DNA of 64,000 nt, from positions 7,245,001 through 7,309,000 of the forward strand of contig NZ_CP088156.1 of NCBI RefSeq assembly GCF_021088345.1, read 5' to 3'. Positions 16,271 through 24,911 of this stretch are shown here, in pieces (the first letter of the stretch is position 1; each line of letters opens with the position of its first letter). The stretch is from Bradyrhizobium ontarionense (GTDB lineage: Bacteria; Pseudomonadota; Alphaproteobacteria; Rhizobiales; Xanthobacteraceae). Both the position numbers and the translations under genes were made by a program. Below the pieces are notes generated by a model. It saw nothing but the letters and a program-made list of their open reading frames with translations. It made no database searches and was not told where the DNA came from.

Positions 16271-17236
16271 CTAATCCACCGAGACTCCGGCGAATTCCAC
16301 CACCTTGCGCCATTTCTCGGTCTCGTCGGCGACGAGCTTGCCGAACTCGGCCGGGGTCATCGCGCGCGGGATGCCGCCGGTCTCGGTCAGCCGCGCCACC
16401 AGCTTGGGATCTTTCAGGGCTTCGCCGACCGCCTTGTTGAGCAGGTCGACGATCTCCGGCGGCGTCCCCTTCGGCGCGGAGATGCCGTAGAAGCCGACCG
16501 ATTCGTAGCCCGGCAGGGTGTCGGCGATGGCGGGCACCTCCGGCACGGTCGGCCAGCGCTGCGGCGAGGTGACGCCGAGCGCGCGCACGCTGCCGCCGCG
16601 CGACTGCTCCAGCGCGGTCGGCAGATTGTCGAAGATCAGCTGCACCTTGTTGGAAATGATGTCGGGAAAGGCCAGCGCCGAGCCGCGATAGGGCACGTGC
16701 AGCATGTCGCACTTCGTCATCGCCTTGAACAATTCCGCTGCCATGTGCACCGATGTGCCGTTGCCCGACGAGGCAAAGGCGATCTTGCCGGGATTGGCAT
16801 GGCAGTAGTCGATGAACTCCTTCACCGTCTTGGCCGGCACATCGTTGCTGACCACCAGCATGTTGGTGAGCTGCATGATGCTCGCGACCGGCACGGTGTC
16901 GCGGATGAAGTCGTAGGGCAGCTTCTTGTAGAGCGAGGTGCTGATCGCGTTGTTCGGCGCGACGAACAACAGCGTATAGCCGTCGGGCGGCGAATTGATC
17001 ATGGCGGCGGCCGCGATGTTACCGCCCGAGCCGGTGCGGTTCTCGACGACGACCTGCTGACCGAGGCGGTCGGACAGCCATTGCGCCATGATGCGGGCGA
17101 CGATGTCGACCGGGCCGCCCGGGGAGAAGCCGATCAGCCAGCGGATCGGATGGTCCGGATAGGCCGCCGCGGCCGGCTGTATCACCAGGCAGGCCGCGGC
17201 CACAAGGCCGGCCAGCAATGCACGCGCCCACTTCAT
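16271..17236 (-). CDS. Bug/TctC-family tripartite tricarboxylate transporter binding protein (orphan)
   Basis: A 321-residue periplasmic protein with a signal peptide ending around PAAAAYPDHP. Bug-family landmarks follow: IRWLIGFSPGGPVDIVARI, VVVENRTGSGGNIAAAAM, PPDGYTLLF and PYRGSALAFPD. Bug proteins capture carboxylates such as citrate, aspartate or aromatic acids, usually for TctAB permeases. No TctA or TctB gene is adjacent, as is common for the many solitary bug genes of beta- and alphaproteobacteria. It faces away from the TAXI gene that follows. The ligand is unknown. Confidence 0.92.
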   Translation of the reverse strand: MKWARALLAGLVAAACLVIQPAAAAYPDHPIRWLIGFSPGGPVDIVARIMAQWLSDRLGQQVVVENRTGSGGNIAAAAMINSPPDGYTLLFVAPNNAISTSLYKKLPYDFIRDTVPVASIMQLTNMLVVSNDVPAKTVKEFIDYCHANPGKIAFASSGNGTSVHMAAELFKAMTKCDMLHVPYRGSALAFPDIISNKVQLIFDNLPTALEQSRGGSVRALGVTSPQRWPTVPEVPAIADTLPGYESVGFYGISAPKGTPPEIVDLLNKAVGEALKDPKLVARLTETGGIPRAMTPAEFGKLVADETEKWRKVVEFAGVSVD

Positions 17237-17343
17237 CAGGTCCTCCCGAAGCTCTTGTCGTTGTCATTGGCGACATGCTTCCATAGATCGGCACGCTTGC
17301 ATACAAGCTCGTGCCGGACGCGCAGACACGGAAGGGCGGGCCC

Positions 17344-18309
17344 ATGAAGTCGTTGCGGATGCTGGGCGTTGCCGTCGCGCTGCTGTTCGGCAGTGCCGCA
17401 GCGCAGCAGGGAGGGAGCGCCATCAGCAAGCTCACGATCAGCCTCGGGACAGCGACGCCAGGCGGCGGCTTCCCGCTCTATGGCGATGCCTTCGCCACGG
17501 TCATGAATGCCGCCGATGCCGGGCTCGTGATCGTCCCGCGCAACACCAAGGGCAGCAACGAGAACATTCCGCTGCTGGAGCAAGGCGAGCTCGATCTCGG
17601 CCTCGTCGCCGGCGAGCCGGCCTATCAGGCCTTCATGGGCATCGACCGCCCGAAGACGCCGCTGAAGATCCTGACCGCGATTTTTTCCAGCCCGGGCCTG
17701 TTCGTGGTGCGCGCCGACAGCTCCTACCGCAGCATCCGCGATCTCGTCGGCCAGACGGTCGTGTTCGGTGCGAAAGGCTCGGGCCTGCCGATCATGTCGC
17801 GCTACATGCTCGACGGGCTCGGCCTGAAACAGGATGAGGACTTCAAGGCGATCTATCTCGACCGTGCCGGCGACGGTCCGGCCATGGTGCTGGACGGCCG
17901 CGCCGCGGCGCTGTGGGGCGCCGGCGTCGGCTGGCCCGGTTTCGCGGCGATGGCCAAGGCACCGGGCGGCGCCCGCTTCATCGCGCCTTCTGCGGAGGAG
18001 ATCGCGCAGGTGAGGGCGAAGCACGGCTTCCTCAAAGCCCTGACGGTGCCCGCCGGCAGCTATTCCGGGCAGGACGCGGCGATCAATTCGATCGGGTCCT
18101 GGAGCTACGTCCTGGTCCGCGAGAGCCTGCCCGACGACGTCGCCTACCGGCTGGCGAAGACGCTGCATGGCGCGGAAGCTGCGCTATGCAGGACGCTGGC
18201 GCAGGCCTGCGAGACCACGGCCGCCAACACCGTGGCGGCGGCGCCCGATCTCGCGCTAATCCACCCAGGCGTGATGAGATATTTGAGGGAGATCGGTGCC
18301 GCCAAGTGA
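17344..18309 (+). CDS. TAXI-family TRAP transporter solute-binding protein (orphan)
   Basis: A 321-residue periplasmic protein. A signal peptide of about 22 residues (ends SAAAQQ) is followed by the TAXI pattern ISLGTATPGGGFPLYGDAFA, NIPLLEQGELDLGLVAGEP, FGAKGSGLP and a C-terminal ALIHPGVMRYLREIGAAK. TAXI proteins feed TRAP permeases (DctQM-type). No TRAP permease gene is nearby, so the partner must be elsewhere, or the protein works as a sensor. I use the ATG at 17344, which places the signal peptide correctly; a GTG at 17311 would add a non-hydrophobic leader. Confidence 0.9.
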   Translation: MKSLRMLGVAVALLFGSAAAQQGGSAISKLTISLGTATPGGGFPLYGDAFATVMNAADAGLVIVPRNTKGSNENIPLLEQGELDLGLVAGEPAYQAFMGIDRPKTPLKILTAIFSSPGLFVVRADSSYRSIRDLVGQTVVFGAKGSGLPIMSRYMLDGLGLKQDEDFKAIYLDRAGDGPAMVLDGRAAALWGAGVGWPGFAAMAKAPGGARFIAPSAEEIAQVRAKHGFLKALTVPAGSYSGQDAAINSIGSWSYVLVRESLPDDVAYRLAKTLHGAEAALCRTLAQACETTAANTVAAAPDLALIHPGVMRYLREIGAAK

Positions 18310-18394
18310 GCAAGGGCGTGCAGCGAATATGGAGTGGCCAACAGGGAAGGGCGGCACGCCTTCTTCCATTGGCCACTCGCCGCTCGCCATTCGG

Positions 18395-19597
18395 CTACTT
18401 CATCGGACACGCCGGATCAGGCGGGCCGAACGCATCCTCGCCTTTGATGGTCGCGAGGATCTTGTAGTAGTCCCACGGATATTTGCTCTCCTCCGGCGAC
18501 TTGACCTGCGCCAGCACGAGATCGTGCACCATCAGGTTGTCGGCGCGGAGCCTGCCGTTGCGGGCGAAGAAATCCTCCACCGGCGTCTCCCGCATCTTCG
18601 CGGCCACGGCAAGCGGATCGTCGCTGCCGGCGGCCTTGATGGCGTTGAGATAATGCGTGACGGCGGAGTAGACGCCGGCCTGCCACATCGTCGGCATCCG
18701 GTTCATCTTGGCGAAATAGCGCTTCGACCATTCCCGCGTCTTGTCGTCCATGTCCCAGTAGAACGAGGTCGTGAGCAGAAGACCCTGCGCGGCCGGCAGC
18801 CCCAGCGAATGGATGTCGGTGATCAGCGCCAGCAGCGCCGCCATCTGCTGGCCGCCCTTGAGCAGGCCGAACTCGGACGCCGTCTTGATCTCGTTCATGT
18901 TGTTGGGCGGGCCGGCCGCGATGCCGATGATCTTGGCCTTGGAGGCTTGCGCCTGCAGGATGAAGGAGGAGAGATCGGGGGTCGCGAAGGGCGGCCTGAC
19001 AGAGCCGACTACCTTGCCGCCATTGGCGGTGACGACGCTGGCGGCATCGCGCTCCAGCGAATGGCCGAAGGCATAGTCGTCGGTGATGAAGAACCAGCTG
19101 TCGCCGCCGCGCTTCACGACCTCCTTCGCCGTGCCGGTGGCCAGCGCGCGGGTGTCGAACACCCATTGCATGGCGTAGGGCGAGCAGAACTTGCCGTGGA
19201 AATCGGCAGCACCCGTCGACTGGGTGATGAACAGCTTCTTCTTCTCGGTGGCGATGGTCTGCACCGCCAAGCCGACGGCCGAGACCGGCACGTCGACGAT
19301 GAGATCGACCTGCTCGGTGTCATACCAGCGCCGCGCGATCGCGGCGCCAATGTCGGGCTTGAGCTGATGATCGCCGACGATGACGCTGATCGGCTTGTCC
19401 AGAACCCTGCCGCCGAAATCGTCCACCGCCATCTGTGCCGCGGTGACCGAGCCCTGTCCGGTCGGCGTCGACGCCGGACCGTTCATGTCGCTGAGCACGC
19501 CGATCTTGACGACGTTGTCCGAAATCTCGGCGTGTGCGGCTGTCGTGACCAGCGCCGCGGCGACCCACGCCGCGCGTCTCAACCAGATCAACTGCAA
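18395..19597 (-). CDS. LivK-type (Peripla_BP_6) ABC transporter substrate-binding protein (orphan)
   Basis: A 400-residue branched-chain amino-acid-type binding protein. The N-terminal leader LIWLRRAAWVAAALVTTAAHA is a good signal peptide, followed by VVKIGVLSDMNGPAS, the first-lobe opening of the family, and SWFFITDDYAFGHSLERDA in the second region. I choose the TTG at 19597 because GGGAGG lies 5 bases before it and it starts exactly at the signal peptide; ATG codons at 19621 and 19669 lack a site. No Liv permease or ATPase gene is adjacent. Relatives often bind aromatic acids or amides; the ligand here is unknown. Confidence 0.88.
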   Translation of the reverse strand: MQLIWLRRAAWVAAALVTTAAHAEISDNVVKIGVLSDMNGPASTPTGQGSVTAAQMAVDDFGGRVLDKPISVIVGDHQLKPDIGAAIARRWYDTEQVDLIVDVPVSAVGLAVQTIATEKKKLFITQSTGAADFHGKFCSPYAMQWVFDTRALATGTAKEVVKRGGDSWFFITDDYAFGHSLERDAASVVTANGGKVVGSVRPPFATPDLSSFILQAQASKAKIIGIAAGPPNNMNEIKTASEFGLLKGGQQMAALLALITDIHSLGLPAAQGLLLTTSFYWDMDDKTREWSKRYFAKMNRMPTMWQAGVYSAVTHYLNAIKAAGSDDPLAVAAKMRETPVEDFFARNGRLRADNLMVHDLVLAQVKSPEESKYPWDYYKILATIKGEDAFGPPDPACPMK

Positions 19598-19789
19598 TCC
19601 GTCCTCCCGCGATGCCGGCATGCCGCCGTTGTTCGTCCCGGCTCTCGCGGCCGGTCCACTTATCTGCAATCAATCGAGGGCGGTCGTCAATATCGCGTTC
19701 AACCATTTGACATCGAACGGAATCTCTGCCGAACAGGGCGTCGGGCTCCGGTTCGACGTTCGCATCATTGCCGCCCGAGGAGGACATGA

Positions 19790-20482
19790 ATGGCCGAGCA
19801 TGCCAGCGCCTGGGAGCTGCTTGTCACGGGTGATCCGACGCTGTTTGCGATCGTCCGCCTCTCGCTCGCCGTCAGCCTTTCTGCCGCAGCGCTGTCGGCG
19901 TTGATCGGCATGCCGCTCGGCGCGGGGCTTGCGCTGGTCGGGTTCCCGGGCAGGTCCGCCGTCGTCGTGGCGCTGAACGCGATGATGGGATTGCCGCCGG
20001 TGGTCGTCGGACTCGCGGTCTATCTGCTGCTGTCGCGTTCCGGCCCGCTCGGCGCATTGGGAATTCTGTTCACGCCGACGGCGATGATCATCGCCCAGAC
20101 CGTCCTGATCGTTCCGATCATTGCCGCGCTGACGCGCCAGACGGTCGAGGATCTCTGGGTCGAGTACCGCGACGAACTGGCGGCAATGGCGGTCGGACCG
20201 CGCGGTCGTATCGTCACGTTGCTGTGGGATGCGCGCTTCAGCCTGCTCACGGCACTGCTGGCGGGCTTCGGCCGCGCGGCCGCCGAGGTCGGCGCGGTGA
20301 TGATCGTCGGCGGCAACATCGATGGCTTCACGCGCACCATGACCACCGCGGTCGCGCTCGAGACCTCGAAAGGCAATCTGCCGCTCGCGCTCGGTCTTGG
20401 CCTCGTCCTTCTCGTCATCGTGGTCGGGGTGAACGCGGCCGCCTGGGCCATGCGTGCCTGGTCCGAACGGCAGATCGGCTAG
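19790..20482 (+). CDS. tupB: Tungstate-type ABC transporter permease (TupB-like)
   Basis: A 230-residue membrane protein with five to six helices and the binding-protein-dependent loop DELAAMAVGPRGRIVTLLWDARFSLLTALLAGFGRAAAEVGA, in which the EAA-type GFGRAAAEVG motif is plain. This form is typical of TupB/WtpB oxyanion permeases. It begins after a GAGGAGG site and is followed 3 bases later by the ATPase gene and then by a TupA-type binding protein, giving the order B-C-A. It would form the channel for tungstate (or molybdate). Confidence 0.85.
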   Translation: MAEHASAWELLVTGDPTLFAIVRLSLAVSLSAAALSALIGMPLGAGLALVGFPGRSAVVVALNAMMGLPPVVVGLAVYLLLSRSGPLGALGILFTPTAMIIAQTVLIVPIIAALTRQTVEDLWVEYRDELAAMAVGPRGRIVTLLWDARFSLLTALLAGFGRAAAEVGAVMIVGGNIDGFTRTMTTAVALETSKGNLPLALGLGLVLLVIVVGVNAAAWAMRAWSERQIG

Positions 20483-20485
20483 CGG

Positions 20486-21208
20486 ATGCGTGGTCCCGTC
20501 AGCGAGCTTCCCCTGGTTCTCGACGGCGTGTCGCGCCGTGCGGGAACGACCACGATTCTCGATCGCGTGAGCCTGTCGATCGGGCCGGGCGCACCGACCC
20601 TGGTCGTTGGCCCGAACGGCTCCGGCAAGACCAGCCTGTTGCGGCTGTGCATGGGGCTCGATCGTCCGGACGCAGGCCGCATCACCTGGGGCGGCCGCGC
20701 CGATGCCGGGCCGCAGCGCCGCGCGTTCGTGTTCCAGCGGCCGGTCATGCTGCGGCGGAGCGTGGCGGCCAATGTCGACTATGCGCTGGCGCAGGCCCGC
20801 GTCGTCAGCCGCGAGCGGCCTTCCCGCATTCCCGATCTGCTCGCGCGCGTCGGGCTCGCGGACCTCGCCGAGCGGCCGGCCCGCAAGCTGTCCGGCGGCG
20901 AGCAGCAGCGGCTGGCTCTGGCGCGCGCGCTGGCGCGGCAGCCCGAGATCATGTTCCTGGACGAGCCGACCGCGAGCCTCGATCCCGCGGCCACGCGTGC
21001 GGTCGAGGACATCGTGCTGATGGCGGCGCGGGGCGGGATCAAGATCGTCATGACCACCCACGATCTCGGCCAGGTGCGGCGGCTTGCCAGCGACGTCGTC
21101 TTCCTCGTGCGTGGCGGGATTTGCGAGCGCAGCCCCGTCATCGACTTTCTCGACCGCCCGCAGACACAGGAAGCCGCAGCCTTCCTGCGCGGCGATCTCG
21201 TGATGTGA
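20486..21208 (+). CDS. tupC: Tungstate-type ABC transporter ATPase (TupC-like)
   Basis: A 240-residue ATPase with Walker A GPNGSGKTS (about residues 41-49), Q-loop VFQRPVM, signature LSGGEQQRLALARAL, Walker B IMFLDEPTAS and switch histidine TTHD. The short length without a C-terminal TOBE/MOP domain separates it from ModC and fits TupC. It sits between the permease and binding protein genes of the same unit. The distinction from phosphate or other ATPases rests on these neighbours. Confidence 0.88.
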   Translation: MRGPVSELPLVLDGVSRRAGTTTILDRVSLSIGPGAPTLVVGPNGSGKTSLLRLCMGLDRPDAGRITWGGRADAGPQRRAFVFQRPVMLRRSVAANVDYALAQARVVSRERPSRIPDLLARVGLADLAERPARKLSGGEQQRLALARALARQPEIMFLDEPTASLDPAATRAVEDIVLMAARGGIKIVMTTHDLGQVRRLASDVVFLVRGGICERSPVIDFLDRPQTQEAAAFLRGDLVM

Positions 21209-21233
21209 ACACAAGCAGCGACAGGAGATGAAC

Positions 21234-22061
21234 ATGACGCGCTTCCGACCGGGCTCTCTCGTCGTCGTCGCGGTCCTGGCATTGATGACGGGACTGTTTC
21301 CCGCCCGCGCACAGCAGCACTCGATCGTCGTGGCATCGACAACATCGACGCAGGATTCCGGCCTGTTCGGGTACATCCTGCCGCTGTTCAAGGCCAAGAC
21401 CGGCATCGACGTGAAGGTGGTCGCGCAGGGCACCGGACAGGCGCTCGACACCGCCCGGCGCGGCGACGCCGATGTCGTATTCGTCCATGCCAAGGCGCAG
21501 GAGGAGCAATTCCTCGCCGACGGCTTCGGCGTCAAACGCTACGACGTGATGTACAATGATTTCGTGCTGGTCGGCCCTGCTGGCGATCCGGCCGGCGCCA
21601 AGGGGCACGACATTCTCGCTGCGCTGAAGGCGATCGCGGCCAAGGCCACGCCGCTCGTCTCGCGTGGCGACCGCTCCGGCACGCATCAGGCCGAGCTTGC
21701 GCTATGGAAGCAGGCCGGCATCGACATCGCCGCGCAGAAGGGGCCATGGTATCGCGAGATCGGGCAGGGCATGGGCGCAGCCCTCAACACGGCCAATGCC
21801 ATGAACGCCTATGTGCTGAGCGATCGCGGCACCTGGATCTCGTTCAAGAACCGCGGGGACCTCGCGATCCTGGTCGAAGGCGACACCCATCTGTTCAACC
21901 AGTACGGCGTCATGCTGGTGAATCCGGAAAAGCATCCGCATGTGAAGAAGGAGGCCGGCCAGGCTTTCGTCGACTGGCTGATCTCGGCGGAAGGCCAGGC
22001 GGTGATCGCGAGCTACAAGATCGACGGCCAGCAGCTGTTCTTTCCCAACGCAGGACGTTGA
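21234..22061 (+). CDS. tupA: Tungstate ABC transporter substrate-binding protein (TupA-like)
   Basis: A 275-residue periplasmic protein with a signal peptide ending ARAQQ and, immediately after, TTSTQDSGL, the signature of TupA proteins that bind tungstate with high selectivity over molybdate. Further family blocks are GTGQALDTARRGDADVVFVHA, SRGDRSGTH and YVLSDRGTW. I prefer the second ATG (21234), 6 bases after AGGAG, to the first at 21228. It ends one base before the convergent cation-transporter gene. Adjacent molybdopterin genes and a formate dehydrogenase downstream give the metal a likely destination. Confidence 0.88.
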   Translation: MTRFRPGSLVVVAVLALMTGLFPARAQQHSIVVASTTSTQDSGLFGYILPLFKAKTGIDVKVVAQGTGQALDTARRGDADVVFVHAKAQEEQFLADGFGVKRYDVMYNDFVLVGPAGDPAGAKGHDILAALKAIAAKATPLVSRGDRSGTHQAELALWKQAGIDIAAQKGPWYREIGQGMGAALNTANAMNAYVLSDRGTWISFKNRGDLAILVEGDTHLFNQYGVMLVNPEKHPHVKKEAGQAFVDWLISAEGQAVIASYKIDGQQLFFPNAGR

Positions 22062-22062
22062 C

Positions 22063-22656
22063 CTACGCCTGCGCGGCCTTGTGTTCCTCATGGGCCGCCT
22101 CCCACACCTCGCGCGCGGCGTCGGCATTCATGATGGCGATGCCGACCCCGACGATCAGGTCCGGCCAGATCGCGCGCCACAGAGAGGCGGTCACGAGGCC
22201 GGCGGCGATGATGGCGATGTTGGCGAAGGCGTCGTTGCGCGCCGACAGGAAGGCCGCCTTGGTGAGGCTTCCCTGATGGTGGCGGACGCGGGCCAGGATC
22301 AGCGCGCAGCCGAGATTGACGATCAGGGCGCCGAGGCCGGTGATCGTGAGCGGCAGCGGCGCGGGTATGCTCGGCGTGAAGAACTTCTCGCCGGCGGTCC
22401 ACAGTCCGGCGAGTGCAGGCGCGAGCAGGATCAGCGCCAGCACCTTGCCGAGCTGCGCGCGTTGCGCCGGGCTCCACCGCAGCGCGAGCGCGATCAGGAT
22501 GTTGACGGAGGCGTCCTCGAGAAAGTCGACGCTGTCGGCGAACAGCGCCACCGATCCGATCGACGTCGCGACGGCGAACTCGATGCCGAAATAGCCGAGA
22601 TTGAGCGCGGCGACCGCAAGCACGGTGCGGCGCAACGGATCGGTCGCATCCATCAT
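22063..22656 (-). CDS. Cation transporter (CDF-like, membrane domain only)
   Basis: A 197-residue protein with six predicted membrane helices and the cation-diffusion pattern FGIEFAVATSIGSVALFADSVDFLEDAS in helix 2 and SARNDAFANIAI in helix 5, the two places where CDF proteins place metal-binding Asp/His. The cytoplasmic C-terminal domain of classical CDF transporters is absent, so this is the short form often annotated as a Co/Zn/Cd cation transporter. It starts 6 bases after mobA and ends almost against tupA. Its substrate metal is not determinable from the sequence. Confidence 0.85.
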   Translation of the reverse strand: MMDATDPLRRTVLAVAALNLGYFGIEFAVATSIGSVALFADSVDFLEDASVNILIALALRWSPAQRAQLGKVLALILLAPALAGLWTAGEKFFTPSIPAPLPLTITGLGALIVNLGCALILARVRHHQGSLTKAAFLSARNDAFANIAIIAAGLVTASLWRAIWPDLIVGVGIAIMNADAAREVWEAAHEEHKAAQA

Positions 22657-22662
22657 GCGTCC

Positions 22663-23283
22663 TCAGTCATCGAGCGCGGCGAGCCGTTCCGCCTCGGCCA
22701 GGTCGTCGGCCGTGTTGGCGTTGAAGAACGGATCGAGCGGCGCCGTGGGCCAGGTCACGGTGGCGAGACGGTAGCGCGCGGTGAAGCGGTCGATCTTCCT
22801 GATATCCTCGACCACCAGCGCATGGCGCAACTCGTCGCGCAGGGCGACCTGCCACAGGCCGATCACCGGATGCGACTGGCCATCGGAGGCCGCCACCGCG
22901 AGCGCAGACCTCTCGGTGGCGCAGGCCTCGGCGAGGCGCGCCACGAGATCGCGCGGCAGGAACGGGCAGTCGCCGGCCGCGCTGAGCATCCATTGCGCCG
23001 ATGGCATGTTGGCGGCGACCCAGTCGAGCCCGGCGAGAATGCCGGCGAGCGGCCCGGGAAAATTGGCAACGCCGTCGGCCACGATCGGCAGGCCGAAGGC
23101 CGCGAATCGCGCGGGATCGCCATTGGCGTTGAGAATCAGCCGGCTGCATTGCGGCGTCAGCCGCGCGATCACGCGCGCCAGAATGGTGCGGCCGCCGATC
23201 ATGCGCATCGGCTTGTCGCCGCCGCCCATCCGCCGCGCGAGACCGCCCGCCAGCAGCACGCCCGGAATCGAGTCGGTGGTCAT
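22663..23283 (-). CDS. mobA: Molybdenum cofactor guanylyltransferase MobA
   Basis: A 206-residue nucleotidyltransferase with [19 protein letters not shown] at the N-terminus (the GTP-binding loop), LILNANGD, and [11 protein letters not shown] containing the metal-binding aspartate. MobA attaches GMP to molybdopterin to make the MGD form used by DMSO-reductase-family enzymes such as formate dehydrogenase. The ATG at 23283 lies 4 bases after fdhD and aligns with family N-termini; an upstream start would overlap fdhD. Confidence 0.94.
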   Translation of the reverse strand: MTTDSIPGVLLAGGLARRMGGGDKPMRMIGGRTILARVIARLTPQCSRLILNANGDPARFAAFGLPIVADGVANFPGPLAGILAGLDWVAANMPSAQWMLSAAGDCPFLPRDLVARLAEACATERSALAVAASDGQSHPVIGLWQVALRDELRHALVVEDIRKIDRFTARYRLATVTWPTAPLDPFFNANTADDLAEAERLAALDD

Positions 23284-23287
23284 CGCT

Positions 23288-24190
23288 TCAATCGTCGCCT
23301 CCCTCACCCTTGCGGCGGTGCCGCGCCGATTCCTCTTCGACATAGGCGAGGTCCTGGTCGTAGACGATGCGCTTCTCGCCGGAGAGCGCGATGAAGCGCT
23401 TGCCGCGGGCGCGGCCGACCAGGGTCAGCCCGACCTGGCGCGCCAGATCGACGCCCCAGGCCGTGAACCCGGAGCGCGACACCAGGATCGGAATGCCCAT
23501 CCGCACCGTCTTGATCACCATCTCCGATGTCAGCCGTCCCGTCGTGTACATGATCTTGTCGGCGGGATCGACGCCGTGGCGATAGAGCCAGCCGGCGATC
23601 TTGTCGACCGCGTTATGGCGGCCGACGTCCTCGGTGTAGCAGACCGGCGTGCCCTGTTCGCACAGCGCGCAACCATGGATGGCGCCGGCCTCGAGATAGA
23701 GCGAGGGCATGGTGTTGATCGTCTGCGTCATCTGGTACAGCCAGGAGGTTCTGAGCTCCGCCTGCGGCAGCACGATGCTCTCGATCGCCTCCATCAGGTC
23801 GCCGAAGGCCGTTCCCTGGGCGCAGCCCGAGGTCTGCGTCCGCTTCTTCAACTTCGCTTCGAAATTGGTGTGGTGCTCGGTGCGCACCACCACGACCTGG
23901 AGATCGTCGTCATGCTCCACCTCGGTCACGACGTCGTCGTATTTCAGCATGTTCTGGTTGAGCAGGTAGCCGAGCGCCAGATACTCGGGATAGTCGCCGA
24001 TCGTCATCATCGTGACGATCTCCTGCGCGTTGAGATACAGCGTCAAGGGACGTTCGACGGGGACCTTGATCTCGACCCGCGCGCCGGTCTGGTCGATGCC
24101 CGTCACACGCTCCGTCAGGCGCGGATCGTCGGGGTTCGGCAGGATGACGGGAGCCGGAGGTGTTGCGCGCGAGCTGGCGGAATTCGTCAT
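23288..24190 (-). CDS. fdhD: Formate dehydrogenase accessory sulfurtransferase FdhD
   Basis: A 300-residue FdhD. FdhD passes sulfur from a cysteine desulfurase to the Mo/W-bis-MGD cofactor of formate dehydrogenase. The conserved core includes [14 protein letters not shown], the loop cysteine C123 in [17 protein letters not shown] and [15 protein letters not shown] plus [10 protein letters not shown]. coli FdhD uses a Cys-x-x-Cys pair in this loop; only the first cysteine is present here, as in many alphaproteobacterial members. It heads the reverse unit fdhD-mobA-cation transporter and faces mobB across a 178-base promoter region in which I see no clear operator. Confidence 0.94.
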   Translation of the reverse strand: MTNSASSRATPPAPVILPNPDDPRLTERVTGIDQTGARVEIKVPVERPLTLYLNAQEIVTMMTIGDYPEYLALGYLLNQNMLKYDDVVTEVEHDDDLQVVVVRTEHHTNFEAKLKKRTQTSGCAQGTAFGDLMEAIESIVLPQAELRTSWLYQMTQTINTMPSLYLEAGAIHGCALCEQGTPVCYTEDVGRHNAVDKIAGWLYRHGVDPADKIMYTTGRLTSEMVIKTVRMGIPILVSRSGFTAWGVDLARQVGLTLVGRARGKRFIALSGEKRIVYDQDLAYVEEESARHRRKGEGGDD

Positions 24191-24368
24191 GGGCGAAGGT
24201 TAGCATGACATTCGAAGTCCGCCGATATAAAGCTCGCTGGAACGACAACCGGTCGCCCCATCCGGTCCGGCACGCGACTCGCCGGCCGGCGGCGGAGCGC
24301 ATGTTCGGAAGTGCTCGTCGCCGCTCCCGCATCACGGCGCGCGTGCGGTTCCGATTTCGGAGACTGCG

Positions 24369-24893
24369 ATGAACGTCATCGGCCTCGCCGGCTGGAGCGG
24401 CGCCGGCAAGACCACGCTGTTGACGCGCCTGATCCCGCATCTGATCGCCGGGGGCCTGCGCGTCTCCGTGATCAAGCACGCCCATCACAAGTTCGACGTC
24501 GACGTGCCGGGCAAGGATTCGTGGCGGCATCGCGAGGCGGGGGCCGAGGAGGTCCTCGTTGCGTCGGGCACGCGCTGGGCCCTGATGCGGGAATTGCGTG
24601 GCGCGCCTGAGCCCACGCTCGCCGATCTGCTCGCCAGGATGTCTGCGGTCGATCTCGTCGTCGTGGAAGGATACAAGGCCGGTCCGCATCGCAAGATCGA
24701 GGTGCATCGCGCCGCCAACGGCAAGCCGCTGTTGTTCCCCGATGATCCCGGCATTGTCGGAATTGCGAGCGATGTCGATGTTGAAACCGCCTTGCCGCGG
24801 GTCCATCTCGACGATGTCCCCGCGATCGCGGCGCTGATCCTGCAATCTGCCATGCCGGTTGCCGATGTGCTGGCGCCGGCCGGACGCGGATGA
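24369..24893 (+). CDS. mobB: Molybdopterin-guanine dinucleotide biosynthesis adaptor MobB
   Basis: A 174-residue P-loop GTPase. Walker A GWSGAGKTTLL begins at residue 8, and IKHAHHKFDVDVPGKDSWRHREAGA and VVVEGYKAGPHRKIEV are family-specific. MobB binds GTP and assists MobA in forming MGD. It starts a forward unit with moeA, a 14-codon micro-ORF and tusA, divergent from fdhD-mobA. Confidence 0.93.
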   Translation: MNVIGLAGWSGAGKTTLLTRLIPHLIAGGLRVSVIKHAHHKFDVDVPGKDSWRHREAGAEEVLVASGTRWALMRELRGAPEPTLADLLARMSAVDLVVVEGYKAGPHRKIEVHRAANGKPLLFPDDPGIVGIASDVDVETALPRVHLDDVPAIAALILQSAMPVADVLAPAGRG

Positions 24894-24911
24894 GGACCCA
24901 GATGAGGACCT

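Noticed and set aside
24191..24368. ModE-like operator between fdhD and mobB
   Set aside because: A CGATATAAAG word occurs, but no symmetric ModE site could be traced.
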